Part shown: piece by piece, positions 8,839 to 18,065 of the stretch
How the letters are laid out: every line of letters starts with the position of its first letter
Position numbering within the stretch: the stretch's first letter is position 1
Source: Halomonas urmiana
GTDB taxonomy: Bacteria > Pseudomonadota > Gammaproteobacteria > Pseudomonadales > Halomonadaceae
Assembly (NCBI RefSeq): GCF_005780185.1
Contig: NZ_VBUI01000002.1
Location: 124,001 to 188,000, forward strand
Direction of reading: 5' to 3'
DNA: 64,000 bases
Notes under the pieces: generated by a model
The model's input: the letters and a program-made list of their open reading frames with translations, nothing else
What the model was told of the DNA's origin: nothing
Databases searched by the model: none
Made by a program: the position numbers and the translations under genes

Positions 8839-10158
8839 CTAGAGCTCGCTGCGACTGGCCCAGGCCGCCTGCTTCATGCGCGCCTTCACGCCGAGGCTCA
8901 GGAAGGGCTCCGGCGGGTTGAGCGCCGGCATGCCGGAGACCGCCAGCATGTCGGCCAGCTGACGGGAGTCCTGGCCGGTAGCCAGCTCCGCCAGTAGCTT
9001 GCCGGAGATGGTGCCCCGGGCCGCCCCGACGCTCTGATGCACGCCAGACATCCAGGCGTTGTCGCCGACCTTGCCGAAGAAGGCCGTATAGTTGCGAGAG
9101 AGGCCGCAGGCCCCGCCCCAGGTCGCCGCGAAGGGCACATGGGCCAGTTCCGGATAGCGGGCCTCGAAGGAGTCCCGATGCCCCTGCCGGATGCGAGTCC
9201 GCTCGGCCAGGTCATCGTGGTAGCGCGGCACGAAGCGGTACTGGTTGCGGACGATCAACTGCCGCTCCGGGGTCAGGCGCACCGTGGTGCCGGCATGATC
9301 GGCGGGGGTCAGGCCGAAGTGATGAGGCGCCGAGGAGAACAGCGCCATCTCCTCGTCGGTCAGCGCCCGAGTCATGCTGGCGAAGGTCATCACCGGCAAC
9401 ACCCGGTGCTTGAGGAAGCCGAACTCCTGGGCATAGATATTGGATCCCAGCAGCAGGTTGGTGGCCCGCACCTCGCCCTCCGGCGTGGTGGCGCACCACT
9501 GCCCGTCCGAGCGGGTCAGGTTCACGACCGGGGTATGCTCGTAGAGCTCGACATTCTCCGGCAGCGTCTCGCCCAGGCCGCGTACCAGGGCAGCGGGCTG
9601 CATCAGGGCGGTATTGGCCGTGTAGATGGCCGCAGCGTAGTGGCGGGTCCCGAGGATCGGCGCCAGGGCGTCGCGCTCCAGGCGCCGGTAGGGATAATCG
9701 AACTCCTTGAGCAGGGACTCGTAGTGATCGAGGTACTTGAGCCCACGCTCCCCCACGGCGCCCTGATACTTGCCGGCCAGGGACCAGCCGCAGTCGATGC
9801 CGTGGCGCCGGACCAGGGTCTCGAGGTCTTCGATCGCCGCGCGGTTGAGCGACAGCAGCCTGTTCTTGTGCGCCAGGTCGTCGCCTTCGAGATCACGCTT
9901 GTGGGGCAGATCGATGACGAAACCGGTGTTGCGCCCAGAGGCGCCCTGGCCGACCCGCAGGGCCTCGACCAGCACGACGCGATCAAAGGGGCGCAGCTCG
10001 GCGACACGCCGGGCCGCGGCCAGGCCGGTGAAACCGGCGCCGATCACCAGCCAATCGGCGGTGGTGGTAGTGTTGAGGCGATTCGCCGGGGCTGGATCGG
10101 GCAATAACTGATACCAGCCGTTGCACTTGTCATCCTGGGGAATGATGGATCGTGTCAT
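8839..10158 (-). CDS. FAD-dependent amine oxidase (DAO/PuuB-like)
   Basis: This 439-aa flavoprotein belongs to the D-amino-acid-oxidase superfamily. The ATG at 10158 is preferred over 10191 because GGGAG stands at proper distance before it. The FAD-binding dinucleotide fold is seen at DWLVIGAGFTGLAAARRV (GAGFTG at 40-45), and the C-terminal FAD contact at WMSGVHQSVGAARGTISGKL. The overall pattern resembles PuuB/OrdL oxidases acting on secondary amines or N-alkyl amino acids. It is the fourth gene of a minus-strand set with a Rieske oxygenase, aldehyde dehydrogenase and rubredoxin reductase, so it may oxidise an intermediate of the same amine pathway. The exact substrate cannot be read from the sequence. 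Confidence 0.72.
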   Translation of the reverse strand: MTRSIIPQDDKCNGWYQLLPDPAPANRLNTTTTADWLVIGAGFTGLAAARRVAELRPFDRVVLVEALRVGQGASGRNTGFVIDLPHKRDLEGDDLAHKNRLLSLNRAAIEDLETLVRRHGIDCGWSLAGKYQGAVGERGLKYLDHYESLLKEFDYPYRRLERDALAPILGTRHYAAAIYTANTALMQPAALVRGLGETLPENVELYEHTPVVNLTRSDGQWCATTPEGEVRATNLLLGSNIYAQEFGFLKHRVLPVMTFASMTRALTDEEMALFSSAPHHFGLTPADHAGTTVRLTPERQLIVRNQYRFVPRYHDDLAERTRIRQGHRDSFEARYPELAHVPFAATWGGACGLSRNYTAFFGKVGDNAWMSGVHQSVGAARGTISGKLLAELATGQDSRQLADMLAVSGMPALNPPEPFLSLGVKARMKQAAWASRSEL

Positions 10159-10287
10159 CGTGGACTCCCGCGCCGGGCGCGACGTCTTCACCGTGTGTCC
10201 GGTGTTATCAGGGGGTGGCGCCGGGGGTCGGCCCGGCGCCTTCGGAGAAAAGGGGTGACGCCCGAAGGCGCCACGCGCTAGGGAACG

Positions 10288-11703
10288 CTAGGCCGCTTGA
10301 GCCTGGCTACAGGCCTTCACCCAGTCGCTGCGCCGGGCCATGGCCGCCTCGCCCACCAGGGCGAAGCCGAGCAGCCGACCGATGGCGTCATAGCAGCCGG
10401 CCTCGATGCCGTCGGCGGTGGCGGTCGCGCGCCAGCTTACCTCGGCCTCGGCCGGGGGCACCGCCACGCAGACCGGGGCGGCCGGCGTCTTGACCATCAC
10501 CGGCATCACCGGGTAACTGACCGGCGTCGGGGTGCCCGTGAGGGTCGCCGCCAGGGCGCGCAGCCCGGCATTGATCGGCGCCAGGTAGGGCAGCAGCTGG
10601 CCGTCGACCTCCACGGCATCGCCCAGGGCATAGACGTCCGGCAGCGAGGTGGCCAGGTGTTCGTCGACCCGGATGCCACGGCCGCAGTCGATGCCGGCCG
10701 TGCGGGCCAGCGCGACGTTGGGCGTGAGCCCTACGGCGCTGATCACCAGGTCCGCCTCGATCTCGCTGTCGTCGGTCAGGGTCAGCCGGTAGCCCTCCCC
10801 TTCGGCGGCGACCCTGGCCACCGAGCGACCCAGGTGCCAACCCACGCCCAGCGCCGATAGCGCCTCGCGCAGGACCTCGCTGCCCGCCTCGGGCAGCAGC
10901 CTCGGCAGCGGCCGCTCGGCCAGGCCCACTACCTCGACCTTGTGCCCGGCCTGAGCCAGGTCGTTGGCGAACTCGCAGCCGATCAGGCCATCGCCGACGA
11001 TGACGACCCGCGCCGGGCGACCCAGGGCATCGAGGCGCCGGCGCATCTCGCCATAGTCGCCGCGGTCGTTGACCGAGAGCAGCGCGCCCGCCTCGCCCTC
11101 TACGGGGATGCGGATCGGGTTCGCGCCGGTGGCCAGCACCAGCTGGCCGTAGTCGAGCTCTCCGAGGCGGGTCGTGAGACGTTTGGCCTCGGCCTCGATG
11201 CGCTCCACCGGGCAGAAGGCGTGCACGCGGATGTTCAGGCGTTTCTCGAGGGACAGCGCCGGCTCGTCGAGCAGGGCCTCGGCGTCCTTGCCCAGCGCGA
11301 AGGCGTTGGACAGTGCCGGCTTCGAGTAGAGGCCGCCATCGTCGGCGGTGACCACGTGGATCTCCCGCTGGGGATCCCGGGCACGCACCGCCTCGGCCAA
11401 CCCGTAGCCGGCGTGGCCGCTGCCGATGATCACCAGTGGGCCGGCCGGCGTACCGGCGGCCGGCGTACCGATCCGAGGCATGGCCGAGGAGGCCGCGGCG
11501 ACGGCCAGGGGCGCCGGTGCCGCCACGGGCGCGTCATCGCTGATCTCGAGCATCTCGAAATCGGCCTTGCCCACCCCGCAGTCGGGGCACAGCCAATCCT
11601 CTGGCACGTCCTCCCAAGGGGTCCCGGGGGCGATGCCATCGCTCGGCCAGCCCTCGGCCTCGTCGTAGATCAGTCCGCAGATGATGCAGAGCCACTTCTT
11701 CAT
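10288..11703 (-). CDS. Rubredoxin fused to rubredoxin-NAD(+) reductase
   Basis: This 471-aa protein starts at an ATG preceded by AAGGAGG. Residues 1-50 are a complete rubredoxin with C6, C9, C39 and C42 (CIICG and CPDCG). After a short Ala/Pro-rich linker (about 55-85) comes a FAD/NAD(P) pyridine-nucleotide disulfide oxidoreductase of the rubredoxin-reductase type, with FAD motif [18 protein letters not shown] motif [16 protein letters not shown] and second FAD motif [12 protein letters not shown]. The fusion would pass electrons from NADH through FAD to the rubredoxin iron. It starts 11 bases after the aldehyde dehydrogenase stop. Rubredoxin reductases usually serve alkane hydroxylases; here the likely partner is the Rieske oxygenase in the same operon, for which no ferredoxin reductase is encoded nearby. 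Confidence 0.85.
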   Translation of the reverse strand: MKKWLCIICGLIYDEAEGWPSDGIAPGTPWEDVPEDWLCPDCGVGKADFEMLEISDDAPVAAPAPLAVAAASSAMPRIGTPAAGTPAGPLVIIGSGHAGYGLAEAVRARDPQREIHVVTADDGGLYSKPALSNAFALGKDAEALLDEPALSLEKRLNIRVHAFCPVERIEAEAKRLTTRLGELDYGQLVLATGANPIRIPVEGEAGALLSVNDRGDYGEMRRRLDALGRPARVVIVGDGLIGCEFANDLAQAGHKVEVVGLAERPLPRLLPEAGSEVLREALSALGVGWHLGRSVARVAAEGEGYRLTLTDDSEIEADLVISAVGLTPNVALARTAGIDCGRGIRVDEHLATSLPDVYALGDAVEVDGQLLPYLAPINAGLRALAATLTGTPTPVSYPVMPVMVKTPAAPVCVAVPPAEAEVSWRATATADGIEAGCYDAIGRLLGFALVGEAAMARRSDWVKACSQAQAA

Positions 11704-11714
11704 CGGGACCTCCT

Positions 11715-13157
11715 TCACGCGCCCTTGATTCGTACGGCGATATTGCGGGTCTGGACGTAGCTGTAGAGCGCCTCCTGGCCCTTCTCGCGACCGAAACCGG
11801 AGAGACCGACTCCACCGAAGGGCGTCTCCACGCCGCCGGCGAACCACTCGTTGATGAACACCTGGCCGCCGCGCAGACGCCGCGCGGTGCGCAGGGCCCG
11901 ATCGAGCTGGCCGTCGAAGACGCCGGCCACCAGGCCGAACTCGGTGCCGTTGGCGAGCTCGACGGCCTCGTCCTCGCTATCGAAGGGATGTATGACCAGT
12001 ACCGGGCCGAAGACCTCCTCCTGGAAGATCTCGCTGTCCACGGCCACGCCGGTGAACAGGGTCGGCTGCATGAAGTAGCCGCTGGTGCCCGAGACCCGCT
12101 CGCCGCCGGTCACGCAGGTCGCCCCGGCCTCGATGGCGCGACGGCACATGGCCTCGATCTGCTCGAGCTGATCCCGCGAGACCAGCGGCGTCAGGTCGGG
12201 GTTGTCCACGCCGGGACCGATGGATAGGCCCTGGGCCAGCTCACGGACTCGCTCGACCACCTCGTCGTAACGCGAGCGGTGCACCAGCAGGCGGGACATG
12301 GCGGAGCAGACCTGGCCGGCATTGAAGAAGATGCCCGCCTTGACGCTGTCGACGACCTGCTCGATGTCGGCATCGGCGTGCACGATGGCCGCGGACTTGC
12401 CACCCAGTTCCATGACGCTGGGGGTGGCGCGCTCGGCGGCGTCGCGCAGGATGCGCTGGCCGGTGGGCACCGAGCCGGTGAAGACGATCTGGTTGGCGTC
12501 GCGGTGCTTGACCAGGTGGGCGCCGACCACCGAGCCCTTGCCGCACAGCAGGTTGACCGCGCCCTGGGGCAGGCCGGCACGCTCGCAGGCGGTCATCAGG
12601 AAGGTCATCGCCAACGGCGAGATCTCCGGCGACTTGATCACCACGGCGTTGCCGGCGGCCAGGGCCGGGGCCAGGGAACGAGCGCAGATCGACGGCGGAA
12701 AGTTCCAGGGTACGATCTGCACCGACACGCCCATGGGCTCATAGCTGGTGAAGTCGACGTAGTCGTCGCCCAGCGGGATCGAGGTGCCCTCGATCTTGTC
12801 GGCCATGCCGGCGTAGTACTCGAAGTAGCGGGCGGCCTCCTCGAACTCGCCGCGGGCCACCTCCAGGGACTTGCCGTTCTCGCGGCACAACACTAGGGCC
12901 GCCTCGTCGGTCAGCGCCTTGAGCTCCTCGGCGATGGCCAGTAGCCAGGTGACTCGCTGGGCCGGGCGTACCGAACTCAGTGCACCCGAGTCCACGCAGC
13001 GCCGCGCCGCGGCCATGGCTGCGTCGGCATCCTCGAGGCCCGCCTCGGCGATCTCGGCATAGGCCTCGTCGGTGGCCGGATCGGCGACCACCAGCCAGGT
13101 GTCGGCGCCCGTCCAGGCGCCGTCGATGTAGTTATAGTAGCGGTCAAGCGTGCTCAT
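11715..13157 (-). CDS. NAD(P)-dependent aldehyde dehydrogenase
   Basis: This 480-aa enzyme of the ALDH superfamily carries the general base E250 in MELGGKS and the nucleophile C284 in [10 protein letters not shown], with the NAD-binding stretch [12 protein letters not shown] and the C-terminal [14 protein letters not shown]. The start [10 protein letters not shown] is chosen because longer frames begin in the neighbouring gene's end. Similarity in pattern is to betaine-aldehyde and gamma-aminobutyraldehyde dehydrogenases. It follows the Rieske oxygenase by 43 bases and precedes the rubredoxin fusion by 11, so it probably oxidises an aldehyde released by oxygenative C-N cleavage. Substrate not determinable by reading. 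Confidence 0.85.
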   Translation of the reverse strand: MSTLDRYYNYIDGAWTGADTWLVVADPATDEAYAEIAEAGLEDADAAMAAARRCVDSGALSSVRPAQRVTWLLAIAEELKALTDEAALVLCRENGKSLEVARGEFEEAARYFEYYAGMADKIEGTSIPLGDDYVDFTSYEPMGVSVQIVPWNFPPSICARSLAPALAAGNAVVIKSPEISPLAMTFLMTACERAGLPQGAVNLLCGKGSVVGAHLVKHRDANQIVFTGSVPTGQRILRDAAERATPSVMELGGKSAAIVHADADIEQVVDSVKAGIFFNAGQVCSAMSRLLVHRSRYDEVVERVRELAQGLSIGPGVDNPDLTPLVSRDQLEQIEAMCRRAIEAGATCVTGGERVSGTSGYFMQPTLFTGVAVDSEIFQEEVFGPVLVIHPFDSEDEAVELANGTEFGLVAGVFDGQLDRALRTARRLRGGQVFINEWFAGGVETPFGGVGLSGFGREKGQEALYSYVQTRNIAVRIKGA

Positions 13158-13200
13158 CAGGGAGAACTCCAGAAGCGATGTTTCGGGCAAGACCCGGGGA

Positions 13201-14391
13201 TCAGGCGGCCTCGGCATCGCCGCGCACGCGACGTGCCACCCACTGGTGGAAGAAGTGGGTCGGGTGATCCAGCACCGGCGAGAAGACGCCGCCCTGGAAG
13301 CCCGGCGACTGCCGGCCACGCTGCATGCCCTCGACGGCCGCGATGTCCTCGCCGAAGACCACCCGCCAGGACTCCAGGGTGGAGGTCCGGCAGGCCGCAA
13401 AGGCGTCCTGGGTTGCCTCGTCACCGACGTAGTAGACGCGCAGGTGCTCCACGGTCTGTCCGGCGGACACCGGCTCGAGCATCATGGCGAAGCCATGGTC
13501 GGCCTGGATACCGAGCAGCACGTTGGGGAAGAAGGAGACGTACTCGGCGTGCTCCATCTTGTCCTTCGGCCAGGACGGGAACTTGGGCAGGCTGGTACCG
13601 GCCACGTCGGAGAGACGATAGGCCAGGCTACCCTGCCCGGAGAAATGCTCACCGAACTGGATGTTGTAGTGGTCCTCGAGGCGCGAGTAGGTGTTCAGGC
13701 TCGGATGCACCCAGGGTAGATGGTAGCTCTCGCAGTAGTTTTCCACCGCCAGCTTCCAGTTGCAGTTGACGGTGATCTCGAGGTTGCCGCCCATGTTGAC
13801 GCGACGCAGCAGGTCGAAGCCGTCGGCGCCGATGAAGTCACGCCAGCGGTTCTCCAGGGGCGCCACGTGCTCGGCGAAGTCGGGGGCCTGGCCGTCGAGA
13901 TTGATGAACACCATGTCCATCCACACGGCGCTGCGAATGGCCTTGAGGCCGTGCTTCTCGCACTTGAAACTGTCGACCTTGTGCTGGCCGACGCCGCCGA
14001 TGTGTGGCGTGCCGCGCAGATTGCCGTTCAGGTCGTAGGTCCAGGAGTGGTAGGGGCAGCGGATCACACCCTGCACTTCACCTTCCTCGGCGACCAGCTG
14101 CATGCCGCGGTGGCTGCAGACGTTGTGGAAGACCTGGGTCTCGCCGTCCTTGTTGCGCATCATCAAAAGCGGCAGCCCCATGAAGTTGACCGGCTTGACG
14201 TAGCCGTTCTTCACCAGGTCGCTGGCGAAGCCCACGCAGGCCCAGGTGCTGGCCATCAGCTGGTCGCGCTCCTGGGAGTAGAAGGCCTCGCTGACGTAGG
14301 CCGCGTTGGGCATGCCGGTGGCCTCCTCGATCGGGGCGAGGACGTCATCGAGTTGCTGGGCGGGAATCAGGGATTGGGTCAGGTCGGTCAT
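13201..14391 (-). CDS. Rieske-type oxygenase alpha subunit
   Basis: This 396-aa protein has an N-terminal Rieske [2Fe-2S] domain (C92, H94 in VCSHRG; C112, H115 in CPYHSW) and a C-terminal catalytic domain with the mononuclear-iron ligands H224 and H229 in ESYHLPWVHPSL. No small subunit is present. It is the first gene of the minus-strand operon and is divergent from a BCCT transporter. Single-subunit Rieske oxygenases next to BCCT transporters commonly act on quaternary ammonium compounds such as choline, carnitine, glycine betaine or proline betaine. The pattern around the iron site does not look like GbcA, so glycine betaine is not my first choice. An aldehyde-releasing reaction is suggested by the aldehyde dehydrogenase next door. 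Confidence 0.82.
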   Translation of the reverse strand: MTDLTQSLIPAQQLDDVLAPIEEATGMPNAAYVSEAFYSQERDQLMASTWACVGFASDLVKNGYVKPVNFMGLPLLMMRNKDGETQVFHNVCSHRGMQLVAEEGEVQGVIRCPYHSWTYDLNGNLRGTPHIGGVGQHKVDSFKCEKHGLKAIRSAVWMDMVFINLDGQAPDFAEHVAPLENRWRDFIGADGFDLLRRVNMGGNLEITVNCNWKLAVENYCESYHLPWVHPSLNTYSRLEDHYNIQFGEHFSGQGSLAYRLSDVAGTSLPKFPSWPKDKMEHAEYVSFFPNVLLGIQADHGFAMMLEPVSAGQTVEHLRVYYVGDEATQDAFAACRTSTLESWRVVFGEDIAAVEGMQRGRQSPGFQGGVFSPVLDHPTHFFHQWVARRVRGDAEAA

Positions 14392-14748
14392 CTTGGCCTC
14401 CTCAACGGGGTCACGGGCGGTTCTGGTCTGTTGTAGCCCTACCGGGGTTCCGGCTGGTGGAGGCGAGTCTGGGGGGCGGTGTGAGGTGCGGACAATCGAT
14501 GAATCGGCATCAACCCATGAGATAAAGTCATTTATTAGACGAATGGTGAAACCCAGAAGCTCTAGTTATCATCGTTGCCTCCCGCGCCCCTTGTCGCGTT
14601 ATCATCATCCGCAAGAGTGATAAAAACTCATAAAAAGATGACAAAATATGCGTTGCTCCCATCCCGTGAAGCCCCCACTCTTCGCAGCGGGCCACCGTGG
14701 GCCCCCTCCCCGTCGTCCCCTGATTCAATAACAACCGAGAGTGACGCC
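14392..14748. promoter_or_regulatory. Divergent control region of Rieske operon and BCCT gene
   Basis: This 357-base stretch carries no gene. Its central part is AT-rich. The 9-mer GTTATCATC occurs at 14565-14573 and again at 14598-14606, 33 bases (about three helical turns) apart. The second copy is part of a dyad, TTATCA (14599-14604) and TGATAA (14618-14623) with 13 bases between, a geometry compatible with a LysR-type site. The LysR gene downstream of the BCCT gene is the obvious candidate binder. Confidence 0.4.
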
Positions 14749-16446
14749 ATGCGCTCAGAAAGTGGGCTCTTCAAGGGCCTCAACCCGACGGTGACCATCG
14801 CCTCCAAGGTGTTGGTCATCGGCTTCGTGATCTTCTGCGCCGTGCTGGCCGAGCAGGCCGGCGCCATCTTCCAGAACATCTCGACCACCGTCCTCAACAA
14901 CGCCAAGTGGTTCTATCTCGCCGTGGTCAGCGGCGTACTGGCCTTCCTGCTCTATCTGATGGTCAGCCGCTTCGGGCATATCCGCCTAGGCAAGGATGAC
15001 GAGCGCCCCGAATTCAGCTTCATCTCCTGGGTGAGCATGCTGTTCTCGGGGGGCATGGGCATCGGCCTGATCTTCTGGTCGGTGGCCGAACCGATGTGGC
15101 ACTACGCCGACAACCCCTTCAGCGAAGGCATGAGCGACGCCGCCGCCGGCATGGCCATGCGCCTGACCTTCTTCCACTGGGGCCTGCACCCCTGGGCGAC
15201 CTTTATCATCGTGGCCCTGGCGCTGGCGTACTTTGCCTACCGCAAGGGGCTGCCGCTGACCCTGCGCTCGATCCTCTACCCCTTCATCGGCGATCGCATC
15301 TATGGCCCCATCGGCCATACCGTGGACATCCTGACCGTGGCGATCACCGCCTTCGGTGTCTCCCAGTCGCTGGGCCTGGGCGTGATTCAGATGAACAGCG
15401 GACTGAACCACGTCTTTGGCGTGGAGATCGGTATCGGCGTCCAGCTCGGCATGATCGCGGTGATCACCCTGTTCGCCATCGCCTCGGTGATGTCCGGTGT
15501 AGGACGCGGCATCCGCCGGCTCTCGGAGTGGAACATGCTGCTCTCGGTGGCGATCGTCGCCATCGTGCTGGCCATCGGCCCGACCCGCTATATCCTCAAC
15601 ACCCTGCTGCAGGGCACCGGCGACTACGCCGACAACCTGATCGGCATGAGCCTGTGGAGCGACGCCAACGCCGACAGCGGCTGGCAGAACTGGTGGACCG
15701 CCTTCTACTGGCCCTGGTGGATGACCTGGGCGCCCTTCGTCGGCATGTTCATCGCCCGTATCTCGCGGGGCCGCACCATCCGCGAGCTGATCGGCGGTGC
15801 CCTGCTGGTGCCGACCCTGGTGACCTTCGTGTGGATGTCGGTGTTCGGCGGCAGCGCCCTGTTCGAGGAGCAGCAGGCGCGACAGGCCCATGAGCAGGCG
15901 GTGGCCAGCGGCGATGTCGCCGCGGACACCGAGTTCACCGGCGGCGCGGTGCTCCAGGCCACCCAGGAGGACACCACCCTGGCGCTGTTCACCCTGTTCG
16001 AGGCCCTGGATCCGGGCGTGCTGGGCAGCGTGCTGTCGATCATGGCGGTGCTGCTGCTGGCGACCTACTTCATCACCTCGGCGGACTCCGGCACCCTGGT
16101 GCTGTGCACTCTGGACAGCGTGGGCAGTCCCGAACCGCCCCAGCCGATCCGGGTGATCTGGGGCCTGGTGATCGGCTGCATCGCCGGCGCCCTGCTCTAC
16201 GCCGGGGGCCTGAAGACGATCCAGACCGCCTCGATCATCGCCGGGCTACCCATCGCGGTATTCATCCTGGTGATGACCCTGAGTCTCTACCGCACCCTGC
16301 GCCGGGAGCCCATCGCCGCCGCCATGCTGCCGCCCCAGGTGCGGCCCGCCCACGAGGACATCGATCACCACAGCGGCAAGGCCGAAGCCGAGGAAGTCAC
16401 CCGGCACGGCGCCGCGGCACGCGCCGAGCCGATCCTCGAGGCCTGA
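14749..16446 (+). CDS. BCCT-family quaternary ammonium transporter
   Basis: This 565-aa protein with about twelve hydrophobic helices is a betaine/choline/carnitine transporter. The family signature GMGIGLIFWSVAEPMWHY is present near residue 100, and the second conserved Trp-rich block reads WWTAFYWPWWMTWAPFVGMF. The ATG at 14749 is chosen because the protein then begins directly before helix 1 with GAGAG upstream; the longer frame to 14575 is unlike the family. The C-terminal 50 residues are hydrophilic. It imports a trimethylammonium-type solute with sodium or protons, either for osmoprotection or, given the divergent Rieske operon, for catabolism. A bidirectional terminator separates it from the convergent lysR gene. 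Confidence 0.9.
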   Translation: MRSESGLFKGLNPTVTIASKVLVIGFVIFCAVLAEQAGAIFQNISTTVLNNAKWFYLAVVSGVLAFLLYLMVSRFGHIRLGKDDERPEFSFISWVSMLFSGGMGIGLIFWSVAEPMWHYADNPFSEGMSDAAAGMAMRLTFFHWGLHPWATFIIVALALAYFAYRKGLPLTLRSILYPFIGDRIYGPIGHTVDILTVAITAFGVSQSLGLGVIQMNSGLNHVFGVEIGIGVQLGMIAVITLFAIASVMSGVGRGIRRLSEWNMLLSVAIVAIVLAIGPTRYILNTLLQGTGDYADNLIGMSLWSDANADSGWQNWWTAFYWPWWMTWAPFVGMFIARISRGRTIRELIGGALLVPTLVTFVWMSVFGGSALFEEQQARQAHEQAVASGDVAADTEFTGGAVLQATQEDTTLALFTLFEALDPGVLGSVLSIMAVLLLATYFITSADSGTLVLCTLDSVGSPEPPQPIRVIWGLVIGCIAGALLYAGGLKTIQTASIIAGLPIAVFILVMTLSLYRTLRREPIAAAMLPPQVRPAHEDIDHHSGKAEAEEVTRHGAAARAEPILEA

Positions 16447-16470
16447 GGCCCGGCACCAGAAACGCTCACA

Positions 16471-16508
16471 ACGACAAGGGGCCCGGCAATTGCCGGGCCC
16501 CTTGTCGT
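16471..16508. terminator. Bidirectional terminator, BCCT gene / lysR
   Basis: A perfect 38-bp palindrome (ACGACAAGGGGCCCGGCAA and its complement) lies between the convergent stops of the BCCT and LysR genes. Its A/T-containing base allows termination in both directions. Confidence 0.8.
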
Positions 16509-16526
16509 GCATCGTGGGTTGGGGGC

Positions 16527-17453
16527 TCAAATCAGCCCGAGCTCGCCCACTTCCTTGGGCACGGTGTCCATCAGCCACTCGCGGAAGGCACAGACGCCGC
16601 GGCGATTGGAAGGCGTCTCACCGCGTTCCAGCAGACAGAAGCGCGCTTGGGTGCGCAGCACCGTCTCCACGGGGCGCACCAGCTGGCCGCGCTCCAGGTA
16701 GTCGTCGACCAGCTGACTCCAGCCCAGCGCCACGCCCTGGTCCATCATCGCCGCCTGGATCAGCATCGAGTAGCTGTTGATATTGAGACGCCGCCTCGGC
16801 AGGCGCGAGACAACGCCCACCTCGGTGAACCACTGCTTCCAGCTCATCCAGTCCTGGTCGGCGTCTTCCAGGGACAGCAGAGTGCAGTCGAGCAGCGCCT
16901 CGGGGCCCGGGAAGGGACCGTGTTGCTCCAGGTAGCCCGGACTGCATACCGGGAAGACTTCCTCGTGGAAGAGCGTCCTGGCCAGCATCGCGGGGGGCGG
17001 CGTGCGGCAGTAGAACAGCGCGATATCACACTCCACACGAGCCAGGTCACGCAGCTGCTCGATGGCGACGATCCGCAGCTCGATATCGTCATGCTCGCGT
17101 TGGAAGGCAGCGATCTTGGGCAGCAGCCACAATGAGGCCATGGCGCTGGTGGTGGCCACGGTGATCTGATGTATGCCCTGCCAGCCACGCACCTCCTCGG
17201 TGATCGAGGCGATATCGTTGAGCGACTGGCGGACCGCCTGGGCGTAACGATGCCCCATGGCCGTCAGCTTGACGGCGCGGTTGGCCCGCTCGAAAAGCGG
17301 CTTGCCCAGATAGTCCTCGAGACTGCGAACCTGGCGACTGATCGCTCCCTGAGTCACATGGAGCTCCTCGGCGGCCAGGGTGAAGCTAAGATGCCGGGCC
17401 GCCGACTCAAAAGCCACGAGGCTATTCAGGGGAGGCAAGGGGCTGATCTTCAT
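16527..17453 (-). CDS. LysR-family transcriptional regulator, GcvA-like
   Basis: This 308-aa regulator has an N-terminal winged helix (residues 8-66, PLNSLVAFESAARHLSFTLA and VTQGAISRQVRSLEDYLG) followed by a substrate-binding-like effector domain (about 90-300). The opening PPLNSLVAFESAARHLSFT matches the GcvA subgroup. It sits convergent to the BCCT transporter at the edge of the Rieske/BCCT locus, so it probably controls the divergent promoters at 14392-14748; the dyad there is a candidate site. Effector unknown, probably the transported amine or a breakdown product. Confidence 0.82.
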   Translation of the reverse strand: MKISPLPPLNSLVAFESAARHLSFTLAAEELHVTQGAISRQVRSLEDYLGKPLFERANRAVKLTAMGHRYAQAVRQSLNDIASITEEVRGWQGIHQITVATTSAMASLWLLPKIAAFQREHDDIELRIVAIEQLRDLARVECDIALFYCRTPPPAMLARTLFHEEVFPVCSPGYLEQHGPFPGPEALLDCTLLSLEDADQDWMSWKQWFTEVGVVSRLPRRRLNINSYSMLIQAAMMDQGVALGWSQLVDDYLERGQLVRPVETVLRTQARFCLLERGETPSNRRGVCAFREWLMDTVPKEVGELGLI

Positions 17454-17615
17454 AGCAGCGCAACATTGACCATGTAGGGGGCGATGAGTCTACGCGTCGC
17501 GATGAGTCGGCGCCACGACCTGGAGGCCGCCTCCGACCGGGCGCCGGATGAAGGCGGCGCGGCCTAAACCGCCCCGTCTCGCCCTTTCGTGTCGATCAGG
17601 TCTCGGACGTGCCTG

Positions 17616-18041
17616 TCACGCGGCTTCCTGCTCGGCCACCCGATAGATCCGCTCCAGCATGGCGTTGAGGCCGTTGCTGCGGGTCGGCGACAGGTGCTTG
17701 TCGAGCCCCAGGTCCTTGAGGAAGTGAGGGCTGGTGGCGTGGATGTCCGCCGGCCGGCGGTCGTTGTAGATGCGCATCAGCACGGCGATCAGCCCGGAGA
17801 CGATGGCAGCGTCGGAGACCGCATCGAAGTGCAGGGTGTCGCCCTCGCGGCGGTGGCGCATCCAGACGTTGGACTGGCAGCCCTGGATCTTCAGCTCCTC
17901 GACTTTCCACTCCTCGGGAAAGGCCGGCAGCTGCTTGCCCATGTCGATGATGTACTGGTAGCGATCCATCCAATTGTCGAACATCTCGAAATCGTCGAGA
18001 AGCTCCTGCTGGGCCTGTTCGGCGGTGGTCTCGGTGCTCAT
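17616..18041 (-). CDS. sufE: SufE-family cysteine desulfurase activator
   Basis: SufE accepts persulfide sulfur from a SufS-type cysteine desulfurase for Fe-S cluster assembly. The 141-aa protein has the family features FDNWMDRYQYIIDMGKQLP and the active cysteine in IQGCQSNVW (Cys54), and is of usual length. GAGGAGAG precedes the ATG. It lies 24 bases downstream of, and in the same direction as, the tyrosine recombinase gene; no other suf gene is near. The pairing of a housekeeping Fe-S gene with a recombinase is odd and possibly gives sufE read-through expression. Confidence 0.88.
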   Translation of the reverse strand: MSTETTAEQAQQELLDDFEMFDNWMDRYQYIIDMGKQLPAFPEEWKVEELKIQGCQSNVWMRHRREGDTLHFDAVSDAAIVSGLIAVLMRIYNDRRPADIHATSPHFLKDLGLDKHLSPTRSNGLNAMLERIYRVAEQEAA

Positions 18042-18065
18042 GATCTCTCCTCAAAGCGGTTAACT

